Positions 26,986 to 36,487 of a stretch of DNA of 64,000 nucleotides are shown here, piece by piece. Numbering within the stretch: position 1 is the first letter of the stretch; every line of letters starts with the position of its first letter. Source of the DNA: Rhodospirillaceae bacterium SYSU D60007. GTDB lineage: Bacteria; Pseudomonadota; Alphaproteobacteria; Reyranellales; Reyranellaceae. A program made the translations under genes and the position numbers. The notes beneath the pieces were generated by a model, which saw nothing but the letters and a program-made list of their open reading frames with translations, did not search any database and was not told the origin of the DNA. Where the stretch lies: assembly GCA_003574685.1 (NCBI GenBank), contig QOCQ01000018.1, forward strand, positions 54,368 through 118,367, read 5' to 3'.

Positions 26986-28299
26986 CTAGCTTCCGGTGCG
27001 GTCGCGGCCGCCGCGCGCCAAGGGCGTCGGCTGCGTGGGGCGCGGACCGGTCTCGCTCGCGCCGGGACGCGGGCCGGCGGGACCCACCGGTGGGGCGGGT
27101 GAGACAGGCGGCGAGACGGCAACAGCCGGCGGTGCCGGCTGCGAGGGCGCGGCCAGCCCGGGACCGCCGGCGCTGCGCGCGGCGATGGTGCGGGCCAGCA
27201 GCTTGAACTCGCCGCGCAGCTCGTCGGCCAGCGCCGTGCGTCCCCGTACCGTCTCCTCCAGCAGCCGGGCGGTGTAGGCCTCCAGGTTGCGCAGATGGGC
27301 GCGCGAGGGCTCGTCAACCGGCTGCGCCTGGCTGGCCTGGGCCAGGCGCTCCGCCAGCCAGGTGACGGTCTCACGCAGCTCGTTGCCGCTCTCCGCCAGC
27401 CGCGTCATCAACGCCTGCTGCTGATGGATGGTGTCGGTGAGCAGCGCCATGCGCTCGGCAAGCTGCGCCACGGATTCGCCAGCCGCGCTGCGCTGCTCCT
27501 CGCTGCGTGCCAGCGTGCGCTGCAGCTTGTCGATGCTCTCGGCGCTCTGCTCCAGCAGGGCCTCGACATAGGCCGGCAGGGGCTGGTCGCCCTCGATGCC
27601 CAGGGTGCCGCCCGAGAGGCGGGTTTGCGCCGCGAGCCAGTCTTCCAGGTCGTTGAAGAAGCGGTTCTGCGCCTGGCCGGCCTGCAGCTCCATGAAGCCC
27701 ACAATCAGCGAGCCGGACAGGCCGAACAGCGAGGCGCCGAAGGCCGTGCCCATGCCCTTCAGCGGCCCTTCGAGGTTTTCCTTGAGCCGGGAGAACATCT
27801 GGCTGGGCTCGCCGCCGAGCTGCAGGCGTGAGATCGCCTCGCCGACATGGCTGACGGTTTCCAGCAGCCCCCAGAACGTGCCGAGAAGGCCAAGAAAGAT
27901 CAGCAATCCAATGGCATAGCGCGAGATCTCGCGTTGTTCGTCGAGGCGCGCGGCGATGCCGTCCAGCAGGGAGCGAGTGGCCATGGGCGACAGGCGCAGC
28001 CGGTCGCGGCTGTCGCCCATCATGGTCGCCATCGGTGCCAGCAGGCGCAGGCGGCCGGCCCCCGCACCCGGCGGCTCGCCGCGGTTCACTGCCTCCAGCC
28101 AGTGCACCTCGCGCCCCAGCAGGAAGACCTGGCGGAAGATGTACAGCAGCCCCAGCACAAGGGTGACCAGAATGGCGCCGTTGATGACCGGGTTATGCCA
28201 GAAGGTGCGGATCAGATCCTCGCGCAGGATCCACACGACAACGCCGACCGCTGCCAGGAACAGCAACATGCGCAGCAGGAAGCGGCGCGGCTGGGTCAT
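26986..28299 (-). CDS. MotA/TolQ/ExbB-like proton channel protein with long cytoplasmic tail
   Basis: A 437-residue protein with four predicted membrane helices (about 6-25, 35-58, 142-163, 199-219). The last two hold the conserved small-residue/Thr segments GLLGTFWGLLETV and GTAFGASLFGLSGS found in MotA/TolQ/ExbB. A tail of about 210 residues follows: a helical stretch with many Gln/Glu/Arg, then a Pro/Ala/Gly-rich end. ATG 28299 has GGGAG 6 bases upstream; a longer open frame is less supported. It forms the likely ion channel with the following OmpA-tailed protein. Confidence 0.85.
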   Translation of the reverse strand: MTQPRRFLLRMLLFLAAVGVVVWILREDLIRTFWHNPVINGAILVTLVLGLLYIFRQVFLLGREVHWLEAVNRGEPPGAGAGRLRLLAPMATMMGDSRDRLRLSPMATRSLLDGIAARLDEQREISRYAIGLLIFLGLLGTFWGLLETVSHVGEAISRLQLGGEPSQMFSRLKENLEGPLKGMGTAFGASLFGLSGSLIVGFMELQAGQAQNRFFNDLEDWLAAQTRLSGGTLGIEGDQPLPAYVEALLEQSAESIDKLQRTLARSEEQRSAAGESVAQLAERMALLTDTIHQQQALMTRLAESGNELRETVTWLAERLAQASQAQPVDEPSRAHLRNLEAYTARLLEETVRGRTALADELRGEFKLLARTIAARSAGGPGLAAPSQPAPPAVAVSPPVSPAPPVGPAGPRPGASETGPRPTQPTPLARGGRDRTGS

Positions 28300-28372
28300 C
28301 AGGGGCTCCCGAACGTTATCGTCCTGTGAGAATACCCGCTTTGGCATGGCAATTCGATGGCCGCTGCGCGCC

Positions 28373-28801
28373 TCAGGGCTTTTCGTTGCGGTCGGCGCGA
28401 AGAATGTCCACGTGGTCGCGCGGGCCGTCGTCGGGACTGCGGCCAAGCGGTAGCAGGTCCATACGCACGGCCGCGATGCCCTTGCGGCCGAGATATTCGC
28501 GCACCGCCAATGCGCGCTGCAACGACAGGCGGCGGGTTTCGCTGATGCTGGTGCCGGTGCTGGTGTACGCCTTCACCGTCAGCCGCATCTGCGGCTTGTC
28601 GCCCAGCGTGACCGCGAGGCCGTCCAGTGCTGTGCGCGCCTCGCCGGAGAGGTCCGTGGAACCGGCTTCGAAAGCGATTTGCACCAGCCGGGTTTCATGC
28701 GTTGTGCGCATTCCCGGCCGGCTCTGGGCATGGCCTGGTGGCGCTGCAGTGATCAGACCGAGGACGACCGCGACGCAGACGGCCACTATCGGCGCCTTCA
28801 T
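28373..28801 (-). CDS. Small exported OmpA-family protein
   Basis: A 142-residue protein with a signal peptide (MKAPIVAVCVAVVLGLITAAPPGHAQ, likely cleaved after HAQ or nearby) and an OmpA-like domain. Segments include FEAGSTDLSGEARTALDGLA, LTVKAYTS, SLQRALAVREYLGRKGI and VDILRAD. It has no lipoprotein Cys. It begins 11 bases after the suhB-like gene and precedes the MotA-like gene, so it may be the periplasmic partner of the stator-like pair. The ATG at 28801 is chosen because the upstream open frame has no signal sequence. Confidence 0.82.
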   Translation of the reverse strand: MKAPIVAVCVAVVLGLITAAPPGHAQSRPGMRTTHETRLVQIAFEAGSTDLSGEARTALDGLAVTLGDKPQMRLTVKAYTSTGTSISETRRLSLQRALAVREYLGRKGIAAVRMDLLPLGRSPDDGPRDHVDILRADRNEKP

Positions 28802-28812
28802 GGCCCGGTGCC

Positions 28813-29751
28813 TTAGCCGCTCCTGAGCAGGCGGGAGAGCGGCTCGTGCAGGTCGAAGCTGGAGGCGAGCAGGGAGGGACCGCCCAGACGATAGGGTGCG
28901 CCGTCGATTTCGGTGACGATACCGCCTGCCTCCTTCACCAGCAGGATGCCGGCGGCCACGTCCCACGGCGACAGGTCGAACTCCCAGAAGGCATCGACTC
29001 GCGCGGCGGCCACGAAGGCGAGATCCAGCGAGGCGGAGCCGAAGCGGCGCACGCCGGAGAGGCCCGCCATGGCCGGCCGCAGCGTTTGCAGGAACTCGTC
29101 GTGACGGCCCTTGGACGGCGTCGGGATGCCGGTCGCGACCAGCGCGTTGGTGAGCGTGCGGCGGCCTGCCACCCGCAGCCGGCGCGAGCGCACCGTGCTG
29201 GGTGTCTCGAGGAAAGCGCCGGCGCCCTTCTCGGCCCAGAACAGCTCGTCCGTCGCGGGGTTCAGGATCAGCCCGGCAGTGATCTCGTCGTGCTGCTCCA
29301 GCGCGATCGAGATCGCGAAATGCGGCAGGCCGTGCATGAAGTTGATGGTGCCGTCGAGCGGATCGACGATCCAGCGATGCGTGCCGTTGCCTGCGGCGGC
29401 GTTGCCTTCCTCGCCGAGGAAGCCGTACTCGGGCCGCGCCTTCAGCAGGTGCTCGCGGATGACCTTCTGGGCGTAAATGTCGGCGTTGCTGACGAAATCG
29501 CCAGGTCCCTTCTCGGTGAACTGAAGATGCTCGACCTCGCCGAAATCGCGCTTCAGGCTGCGCGCCGCGGCGAAAGCGGCACGGATCATGATCGTCATCA
29601 CCGGCGATTTGGGCGCCTCGGAGCGGCGCGACGGCGGCACCGAGCGCTCCCGCCCGCCAAGCGGCGCGCGTCCGACGCGGGCGACCGGACGGTCAGGCGG
29701 ACGCGGGCCGCGGGGCGGTCCGCCGGGACGACGGGAAGGGGGCTGGCTCAT
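28813..29751 (-). CDS. suhB: Inositol monophosphatase family (SuhB-like) with basic, Pro-rich N-terminal extension
   Basis: A 312-residue Mg-dependent phosphatase. Metal-site residues Glu114 (GEEGN), Asp130 and Asp133 (VDPLDGTINF) and Asp264 (PWDVAAG) are all present. It dephosphorylates inositol-1-phosphate or a similar sugar phosphate; in E. coli the orthologue also acts with NusA in antitermination. The first 51 residues are an unusual Arg/Pro/Gly-rich segment. The start at 29751 is supported by AGGAG 4 bases upstream, better than the ATG of MTIMIRAAF, so I keep the extension. It is followed closely by the small ompA gene and follows efp. Confidence 0.88.
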   Translation of the reverse strand: MSQPPSRRPGGPPRGPRPPDRPVARVGRAPLGGRERSVPPSRRSEAPKSPVMTIMIRAAFAAARSLKRDFGEVEHLQFTEKGPGDFVSNADIYAQKVIREHLLKARPEYGFLGEEGNAAAGNGTHRWIVDPLDGTINFMHGLPHFAISIALEQHDEITAGLILNPATDELFWAEKGAGAFLETPSTVRSRRLRVAGRRTLTNALVATGIPTPSKGRHDEFLQTLRPAMAGLSGVRRFGSASLDLAFVAAARVDAFWEFDLSPWDVAAGILLVKEAGGIVTEIDGAPYRLGGPSLLASSFDLHEPLSRLLRSG

Positions 29752-29794
29752 CGGACTCCTGGTGCCGCCGGACTCGTGTCGGCAGGCGCGGACC

Positions 29795-30364
29795 TCAGTC
29801 CTTGGCGCGCTCGACGTATTCGCCGGTTTCGGTATTCACCACGACGCGGGTACCGGCCGCGATATGGGGTGGCACCATCACCTTCACGCCGTTCTCGAGG
29901 ATGGCCGGCTTGTAGGAGGAGGAGGCGGTCTGGCCCTTCACCACGGCATCGGCCTCGACGATCTTCAGCGTCACCGACTTGGGAATTTCGATGCCCACCG
30001 GCGTGGTTTCGTGCATCGACACCGTCACGTCCATGCCGTCCTGCAGGAACTGGGCGCGCTGGGCACCGATCTGCTCCTCCTGCATGGTGAACTGCTCGTA
30101 GCTTTCCTTGTTCATGAAGTGAAAGCCATCGCCGTCGCGGTACAGGAACTGGCAGTCGTGATCGTCGATGCGCACCAGCTCGACCGTCTCACCGCTGCGG
30201 AAGCGCTCCTGCAGCTTGTTGCCTTCCTTCAGGGCGCGCGCTTCCAGCGCCACGAAGGCACCGCCCTTGCCAGGCGTGATGTGCTCGACCTTCATCGCGG
30301 CGTAAAGGCGGCCGTTGTACTCGATGACGTTGCCGACGCGGATCTGGTTGATGGAAACCTTCAT
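29795..30364 (-). CDS. efp: Translation elongation factor P
   Basis: A 189-residue EF-P that relieves ribosome stalling at polyproline stretches. The tip loop TPGKGGAF has Lys33, the residue that EpmA beta-lysylates in the Lys-type family; an EpmA gene lies at 40.9 kb of this window. The domains end with SYKPAILENGVKVMVPPHIAAGTRV, the EF-P family signature. It is the first gene of the minus-strand run efp-suhB-ompA-motA/B-like. A terminator-like hairpin lies 37 bases upstream of its start. Confidence 0.95.
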   Translation of the reverse strand: MKVSINQIRVGNVIEYNGRLYAAMKVEHITPGKGGAFVALEARALKEGNKLQERFRSGETVELVRIDDHDCQFLYRDGDGFHFMNKESYEQFTMQEEQIGAQRAQFLQDGMDVTVSMHETTPVGIEIPKSVTLKIVEADAVVKGQTASSSYKPAILENGVKVMVPPHIAAGTRVVVNTETGEYVERAKD

Positions 30365-30390
30365 GGGGAGACGGACGTCCGAAGAGGGCG

Positions 30391-30422
30391 AAAAACGGTC
30401 CGGGGGCGGTCCCCCGCCCCCG
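30391..30422 (-). terminator. Hairpin with U run upstream of efp
   Basis: CGGGGGCGG and CCGCCCCCG (30401-30409, 30414-30422) form a perfect 9-bp stem with a 4-base loop. Read on the minus strand it is followed by GACCGTTTTTCG. It could stop transcription arriving from the liv operon before efp, or act as an attenuator in the efp leader. Confidence 0.6.
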
Positions 30423-30538
30423 AAAGCGCGCGGAACCTATCAGAGGGCCCCCGATGAGGCAACCGCCCGGCGGACGCTTGCCACGTTGATGTCAGGGGCG
30501 CATGCTGGCTTCAGGTGGAGCAAGGGAGGAACTGGACC

Positions 30539-30904
30539 ATGTTCGAATTCCTGCTCTCAGTCATGCTGCTGACGCCGACGCCCGGCACGGGAACGGTAAC
30601 CTGGTCAGACACCGCACCGGCCGTGAACCAGGGGCAGGCGATGCGGCTCAAGGCCCAGGTGACGGGCCGGCCGGCCGCCGATTGCAAGCCGCCGCTCGCC
30701 AGCCTACCGCCGGGACGAAACGGAACGCTGCGCTTCGAGGATGCCGGCGTGCGCTACGAGGGCACCGAAAGCCAGTCGGGCAGCCTGGTCGTGCGCGGCA
30801 GCGGGGCGCGCCCGGTGGTGCTGACCGGCAGCCGCAGCAGCGGCGGGCTGTGGAGCGTCGGCAACGACGGCAAGTGCATCGGCACCTGGACGCCGGAGAG
30901 CTAG
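30539..30904 (+). CDS. Small hypothetical protein
   Basis: A 121-residue protein that I do not recognise. It starts with a short hydrophobic stretch (MFEFLLSVMLLTPTPG), perhaps a signal segment without a classic cleavage site. The rest is Gly/Ser/Arg-rich and likely beta-stranded, with only two Cys, in ADCKPP and GKCIGTW, that could form a disulfide. GGGAGGA lies 8 bases before the ATG. It stands alone on the plus strand between two minus-strand operons and converges with the FixH-like gene (8-base gap). Confidence 0.55.
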   Translation: MFEFLLSVMLLTPTPGTGTVTWSDTAPAVNQGQAMRLKAQVTGRPAADCKPPLASLPPGRNGTLRFEDAGVRYEGTESQSGSLVVRGSGARPVVLTGSRSSGGLWSVGNDGKCIGTWTPES

Positions 30905-30912
30905 CCGGGCGT

Positions 30913-31308
30913 TCACTGGGTCCGGACCGGTGTGACCTTGTCCTTCTGGAAGTCGAGCTTGCGGGTGACGAGGTCGCGCTGCGGGGCGCGGAACTGCAGC
31001 TTCACCAGCCACTCACCCGGCATCTCGAGTTCCAGCATGGCTTCGTAGCTGCCGGGCTTGTCGGCGACAGGCCGCGCCGTCACGGGCTTGACGTTGTGCG
31101 CCATGGGCATCGAGGGCATGTCGGCTGAGAGCGTCACATCGGCGCCCTCGACGGGCTTGCCCGCGGGATCGGCGACATGGACGAGGCACTGGTAAACCAG
31201 GGCGGTTTTGGCCGGCGTGCAGGCCAGCTCGACCTTGTGGCGCGGCGCTTGCGCCCATGCCGGCATCGCCAGCAGGCAAAGGCATATCGCCGCGATCCAT
31301 CGCTTCAT
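30913..31308 (-). CDS. Exported FixH/YtkA-like domain protein
   Basis: A 131-residue protein with a signal peptide (MKRWIAAICLCLLAMPAWAQ, cleavage after AWA/WAQ). A small Ig-like domain follows, with DVTLSADMPSMPMAHNVKP and EMPGEWLVKLQF. The Met/His-rich MPSMPMAH is typical of the YtkA/FixH group, some of which are linked to copper handling. The start overlaps the LivF-like stop by 4 bases (ATGA), so it is translated with the liv operon as its last gene. The reason for this linkage is not evident. Confidence 0.75.
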   Translation of the reverse strand: MKRWIAAICLCLLAMPAWAQAPRHKVELACTPAKTALVYQCLVHVADPAGKPVEGADVTLSADMPSMPMAHNVKPVTARPVADKPGSYEAMLELEMPGEWLVKLQFRAPQRDLVTRKLDFQKDKVTPVRTQ

Positions 31309-32021
31309 CTCTCGCTCCCCGCACCGAGATAGCCCCGCGCCAGCGCCGGGTCATTGCGCAGCGCCTCCGCACTGCCGGCGGCCACGATCCGACCGCGCAC
31401 CATGACGGCCGCGCGATCGGCAATGGCCAGCGCCATGGCGGCATTCTGCTCGATCAGCAGGATCGCCGCACCGTCCTTGCGCAGGCCGGCGATCGTCTCA
31501 AGCGTCTGGCCTGCCGCGCGCGGACCGAGACCCAGCGTCGGCTCGTCGATCACCAGCACTTTGGGCTGCGCCATCAGCGCGCGCGCCACCACCAGCCACT
31601 GGCGCTCGCCGCCGCTCAGGTCTGCGGCCGGCTGCTCGAGCTTTGCTGCAAGCTGCGGAAACGACGGGAGGATCCGGACGAGCCGTTCCTGTGCGCGGAA
31701 CAGGGCACCCAGCACGTGCCCGCCTGACAGCAGATTGTCGCGCACGCTCAGGGTCAGTGCCAGCGGCCGGCCCTCGGGCAGGTGCGTCAGTCCGCGCGCG
31801 GCGATTTCGGCGGGACCGAGACGCGAGAGGTCCTCGCCCGCCAGCCGGATGACACCCTGGATCGGCCGGTGCGTGCCGGCAATGGCGCGGGCGAGCGAAC
31901 TCTTGCCGGCGCCGTTGGGACCCACCAGCGCCAGCACTTCGCCCGCGTGCAGGTCGAGCGAGACGCCATCGACCGCGAGCGTCGGGCCGTGCCGTACGCG
32001 CACGTCGTGCAGCTCAAGCAT
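31305..32021 (-). CDS. livF: Branched-chain-type ABC ATPase, second LivF
   Basis: A 238-residue ATPase with Walker A GPNGAGKSS, signature LSGGERQW, Walker B VLVIDEPTLGLGP and switch LIEQN. LivF-type features are LTHLPEGRPLALTLSVRDNL and DEPTLGLGP. It overlaps the second LivM by 8 bases. With the second LivH and LivM it forms a half-set: there is no LivG or binding protein in this half. It may use the LivG of the first half. The substrate class (branched-chain, amide or aromatic acid) cannot be read. Confidence 0.88.
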   Translation of the reverse strand: MLELHDVRVRHGPTLAVDGVSLDLHAGEVLALVGPNGAGKSSLARAIAGTHRPIQGVIRLAGEDLSRLGPAEIAARGLTHLPEGRPLALTLSVRDNLLSGGHVLGALFRAQERLVRILPSFPQLAAKLEQPAADLSGGERQWLVVARALMAQPKVLVIDEPTLGLGPRAAGQTLETIAGLRKDGAAILLIEQNAAMALAIADRAAVMVRGRIVAAGSAEALRNDPALARGYLGAGSER

Positions 32022-32919
32022 GGCGCGCCGGGGTGGTGAACAGGCGGCGCAGGCGGCGCACGGTTGCCTCGTCGAGCAGGCCGCGCGGCCGCCAGATCAG
32101 CAGCAGCGCCACCAGCCCGCCGAACACCACCATGCGCCAGCCCTGGAACAGGCGGCTGGATTCCAGGATGCCGATATCGATCAGCACGCCGATCAGCGGC
32201 CCGAACGCCGTGCCCAGCCCGCCGATGATTCCATAGGCGAGCGCGTGCACGCCCAGCATCACGTCGAACAGGCGTGGCTCGATATAGGTGTTGAGATGCG
32301 CATAGAGCCCGCCGCCCAGACCGGCGATGGCGCCCGCCGCAGCGGCCGTGTTGACACGCAGGCGCGCCACGTCGGTGCCCAGTGCACGCGCCAGCACCGG
32401 GTCCTCGCCCGCCCCGCGCAGGGCGGCACCGCTGCGGCTGCGCTCGAACAGGATCAGGACCAGCATCGTGCCCGCCAGCAGCACCCAGATCAGGATCATG
32501 AAGGAGAGCGGCTCCCAGCCATCGGTGAAGGCGCGGCGGATGCCGGCAAAGCCGTTGGGCCCGTCCGGCCCGACAAGCTCGCCGCCGATCGGCCGCTGGT
32601 AGCGCCACAGGTCAAGCGCCAGCCGTGTCATCTCCGCGAAGGCGAGCGTGGCGATGGCGAAGTAGAGCCCGTGCAACCTGCGTGTCAGCGCGCCAACAAG
32701 CCCGCCGCCCAGCGCACCTGTCAGCGCACCAAACGCCAGTCCCAGCGCCAGCGGCCAGTCCCACAGCGTGGTGGCGATGCCGGCGGCATACGCGCCGAGC
32801 CCGAAATACGCCTGCTGCCCGAACGAGATCGAACCCGACACCAGCAGCAGATACGCCGACAGCGCCACGAAGGTGATCATGCCGATGTTGCTGATGAGCC
32901 CGACCGCAAAGTCGCTCAT
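32014..32919 (-). CDS. livM: Branched-chain-type ABC permease, second LivM
   Basis: A polytopic inner-membrane protein of about 301 residues (BPD_transp_2). It begins MSDFAVGLISNIGMITFVALSAYLLL and contains the motif AGAIAGLGGGLYAHLNTYI, the ATPase-docking loop of this family. A GTG 18 bases upstream (32937) is an alternative start; neither has a clear ribosome site. A family B repeat separates it from the preceding LivH gene, so the two are not translationally coupled. It overlaps the second LivF by 8 bases. Confidence 0.88.
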   Translation of the reverse strand: MSDFAVGLISNIGMITFVALSAYLLLVSGSISFGQQAYFGLGAYAAGIATTLWDWPLALGLAFGALTGALGGGLVGALTRRLHGLYFAIATLAFAEMTRLALDLWRYQRPIGGELVGPDGPNGFAGIRRAFTDGWEPLSFMILIWVLLAGTMLVLILFERSRSGAALRGAGEDPVLARALGTDVARLRVNTAAAAGAIAGLGGGLYAHLNTYIEPRLFDVMLGVHALAYGIIGGLGTAFGPLIGVLIDIGILESSRLFQGWRMVVFGGLVALLLIWRPRGLLDEATVRRLRRLFTTPARHA

Positions 32920-32942
32920 GGCGGTAGCGACTCTCACAAATT

Positions 32943-33068
32943 CCTTCCCCCGCAGGGGGAAGGTGGCGCGCAGCGCCGGAAGGGGGATGCCTCAACAAGC
33001 ACGACGCCGCAGGTGTTGCACCATCCCCCTTCCGCCCCTTCGGGGCACCTTCCCCCTCCGGGGGAAGG
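32943..33068. repeat. Family B composite palindrome, copy 4 (c left, p right)
   Basis: Terminal hairpins CTTCCCCC/GGGGGAAG with GGCGCGCAGCGCC at left and GCCCCTTCGGGGC at right, one extra base pair in the p end. It lies between livM and livH of the second half-set, inside an operon. Confidence 0.9.
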
Positions 33069-33094
33069 CAGTGTTGCGCTCTGGATATTCACCA

Positions 33095-34011
33095 TCACAG
33101 CCTCTGGTGGGCGGCGATGTCGAGGTCGAAGGCGGCGCGGCCGAACAGCCCGCCGGGGCGCAGGACCAGCACGAGGAACAGTGCGCCCCAGGCGATGAGC
33201 TCGCGGATCTGCGGGCCGAACAGCGCCTGGCCCGATGCTTCCAGCACGCCCAGCAGCAGGCCGCCGGCAACGGCGCCGGGGATCGATCCCAGCCCGCCCA
33301 GCATCATGGCAATGAGTCCCTTGGCCATGGACCACATGCCGAACATCGGCGTCACCTGCTGATCGGCCACCAGCACCAGCCAGGCACCGATGCCACCCAC
33401 GGTCGATGCCGCGAGGAAGGCCAGCAGCGTGGTGCGGCCCGCGTCGATGCCCACGGCCTGCGCCGCCGCCGGGCTGTCGCTCAGCGTGCGCACCGCCAGC
33501 CCGAAGCGCGATGCGCGCAGCAGCCGGTGCAGGAGGATCGCAACCAGCACCGCTACGAGCAGCGTCAACAGATGCTCGGGCCGTAGCGTCAGCGCGCCCA
33601 GTTGCCAGGAGGCAACGTTGAACGGCGCGGGGTAGGGATTGGTGTGCAGCGGCAGCAGCCAGGTCGAGAATTCCTCGATCTGCATCCAGACGGCGAAGCT
33701 CGACACCATCGCCGCGACGCCGGACCGCCCGCGCAGCGGCGCAAAGCACAGGCGCTCGACATAGAGGCCGGCCAGCGTCGCGCCGGCGACCGTGACGGCG
33801 GCAGCGAGCAGGACCAGCGCGGCATCAGGCAGGGCGCCGCCGGCGCGAGAAGCGAGCAGGGCGCCGAGATAGCCGCCGAACATCAGCGTCGCGCCGTAGC
33901 TGAGGTTGAGCCGGCGCATGACGCCGAACATCATGGTGAAGCCGACGCCCAGCAGCGCATAGGCCGCCCCGGCAGCGAGGCCGTTCAGCAGCGTCTGGAC
34001 GATATCGACGA

Positions 34012-34015
<4 letters not shown>
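33095..34015 (-). CDS. livH: Branched-chain-type ABC permease, second LivH
   Basis: A 306-residue LivH-type permease. The N-terminal motif ALLGVGFTMMFGVMRRLNLSYG and the internal [20 protein letters not shown] are family hallmarks. Start is GTG overlapping the preceding LivF stop by 4 bases (GTGA). So the second half-set is translationally joined to the first. The permease heterodimerises with the following LivM. Confidence 0.9.
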
Positions 34016-34728
<713 letters not shown>

Positions 34729-34741
34729 CACACGACTCCCG

Positions 34742-34821
34742 CCGGGGGCGTGCCACTCCAGTGGCGCGTCTTCGGGTGGTGAACCATGGCATGACGCGTC
34801 ACTGGAGTGACGCGCCCCCGG
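34742..34821. repeat. Long imperfect hairpin, family D, inside the liv operon
   Basis: 29-base arms with three mismatches (left arm ends AGTGGCGCGTC, right arm starts GACGCGTCACTGG) around a 22-base centre. It lies between livG and livF. It could stabilise or process the transcript; no U run follows. Only one copy is seen in the window. Confidence 0.8.
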
Positions 34822-34834
34822 CAAAGTTCGGGCA

Positions 34835-35578
34835 TCACGCCGTTCCCAGATAGGCTTCGCGGACGGCGGGGTCGGCCTGGACTTCGGCGGGCGTGCCTTC
34901 GGCGATCTTGCGGCCGAAATTGAGCACGCAGACGCGGTCGGTCACGGCCATCACCAGCTCCATGTGGTGCTCGATCAGCAGGATGGTGTAGCCCTGGCCC
35001 TGCAAGGCGCGGATGCGCTCGTCGAGCTGCGCGATCTCACCGGCGTTCATGCCCGCCGCCGGCTCGTCGAGCAGCAGCAGTTTGGGTTTTGCGGCGAGTG
35101 CCCGCGCCAGCTCCAGCCGGCGCTGTTCGCCGAAGGCGAGGCTGCCGGCGAGATCGTCTGCACGATGCGCAAGACCGGAGAATTCCAGCGCCCGCGTGAT
35201 GCGTTCGCGCGCATCGCTGCGGCCGCCCACCCAGCGCTTCAGGAAGCTGGTCCCGGCCTGATGCGCGGGCGCATTCTCGGCCATCCAGAGATTCTCCCAG
35301 ACCGTCAGGTTGGCGAACAGCCGGATGTTCTGGAAGGTGCGCGCAAGGCCCAGCGCGAGGCGCTTGTGCGTGGGAACGCGCGCGATGTCCTGGCCTTCGA
35401 ACAGGATCTGGCCGGCCGTTGGCTCGTAAAGGCCGCAGACGAGATTGACGGTGGTGCTCTTGCCCGAGCCGTTGGGTCCGATCAGTCCGAAGATCTCGCC
35501 GGGGCGGATCGCGAAATCGATGCCGTCGACAGCCCGTACGCCGCCGAAATGCTTGGCCAGCCCCCGGACCTCAAGCAC
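34835..35578 (-). CDS. livG: Branched-chain-type ABC ATPase LivG
   Basis: A 247-residue ATPase with Walker [10 protein letters not shown], signature segment [17 protein letters not shown] (LSYG-type, normal for LivG), Walker [13 protein letters not shown] and switch IEHHME. I choose GTG 35578 with GGGAG upstream; a longer frame would overlap LivM further. It overlaps LivM by 8 bases. It is the only LivG in the nine-gene operon. Confidence 0.92.
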   Translation of the reverse strand: MLEVRGLAKHFGGVRAVDGIDFAIRPGEIFGLIGPNGSGKSTTVNLVCGLYEPTAGQILFEGQDIARVPTHKRLALGLARTFQNIRLFANLTVWENLWMAENAPAHQAGTSFLKRWVGGRSDARERITRALEFSGLAHRADDLAGSLAFGEQRRLELARALAAKPKLLLLDEPAAGMNAGEIAQLDERIRALQGQGYTILLIEHHMELVMAVTDRVCVLNFGRKIAEGTPAEVQADPAVREAYLGTA

Positions 35579-36476
35579 GGCGCTGCTCCCGGCCGAAGAG
35601 ACGCGCCAGCCGGCGCGCCGTGGCGGCATCGATCAGGCCGTGCGGCCGCAGGTTCATCGCCGCCACGATCAGCGCCCCGAACAGCAGGTTGCGCCAGTCG
35701 CCCATGAAGCGCAGCCCCTCGACCAGGAATCCCTGCACGAAGATCACCGCCACGATGGTGCCGAACACGCTGCGCAGTCCGCCGAGAATGGGATAGGCGA
35801 TGGCGAAGGTGGCCAGCAGCACGTTGAAGTTCGCGTGCTCGATATGGGTGGTGTAGTGCGCGTAGATCGAGCCGCCCAGCCCGGCAATGAAGCCGCCGAT
35901 GGTCATCGCCGTCACCTTCACCGCCGTCAGGTTGATGCCGACGCTTTGTGCCGCAAGCTCGTCCTCGCCCACGGCGCGCAGCACGGCGCCGAAACGGCTG
36001 CGGTCGATCCACCACAGCGCGCCCGCCACCAGCGCCACCACGGCCCAGACGAAGAGCATGATCTCGAAGCTGGTCCAGCCATTCTCGGGAAACCAGCGGA
36101 TCTGGCGGAAGCCCTCGCCGCCCAGCGGCCCGATCTTCACGTCGCCCTTGGCGATCTGGTAATCGAAGTTGAAGAAAAAGAGGCGCACCGCCTCGCCGAA
36201 GGCCAGCGTGGCGATCACCAGCATCAGGCCGCGTACGCGCAGCGCGGGAAAGCCCACGAGGCAGGCCATGATGGCGGCGGCGAGGCCCGCGACGATCATT
36301 GCCGGCACCAGATGCCAGCCCGCCAGCACCGTCAGCATGCCCGCGACATAGGCGCCGATGGCAAAGAAGCCGGCCTGCGCCAGCGTCACCTGGCCTGTCT
36401 GCAGAACGATATAGGCCGACAGACCCAGCAGCGTGTGGAAGCCGATGATCTGCGCCAGGCTGTAATAGAAATCCAC
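35571..36476 (-). CDS. livM: Branched-chain-type ABC permease, first LivM
   Basis: A 301-residue polytopic permease starting at GTG ([20 protein letters not shown]). The motif [20 protein letters not shown] and the C-terminal [15 protein letters not shown] are LivM signatures. It follows LivH by 11 bases. Partner of LivH (36488-37369) in the first, complete transporter. Confidence 0.91.
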   Translation of the reverse strand: MDFYYSLAQIIGFHTLLGLSAYIVLQTGQVTLAQAGFFAIGAYVAGMLTVLAGWHLVPAMIVAGLAAAIMACLVGFPALRVRGLMLVIATLAFGEAVRLFFFNFDYQIAKGDVKIGPLGGEGFRQIRWFPENGWTSFEIMLFVWAVVALVAGALWWIDRSRFGAVLRAVGEDELAAQSVGINLTAVKVTAMTIGGFIAGLGGSIYAHYTTHIEHANFNVLLATFAIAYPILGGLRSVFGTIVAVIFVQGFLVEGLRFMGDWRNLLFGALIVAAMNLRPHGLIDAATARRLARLFGREQRRA

Positions 36477-36487
36477 AACCGTTCCCT

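Noticed and set aside
25510..28299. A Zorya-type anti-phage system
   Set aside because: ZorA/ZorB-like architecture is present, but no ZorC, ZorD or ZorE neighbour occurs, and the genes lie in an efp-suhB operon, which fits a housekeeping role.
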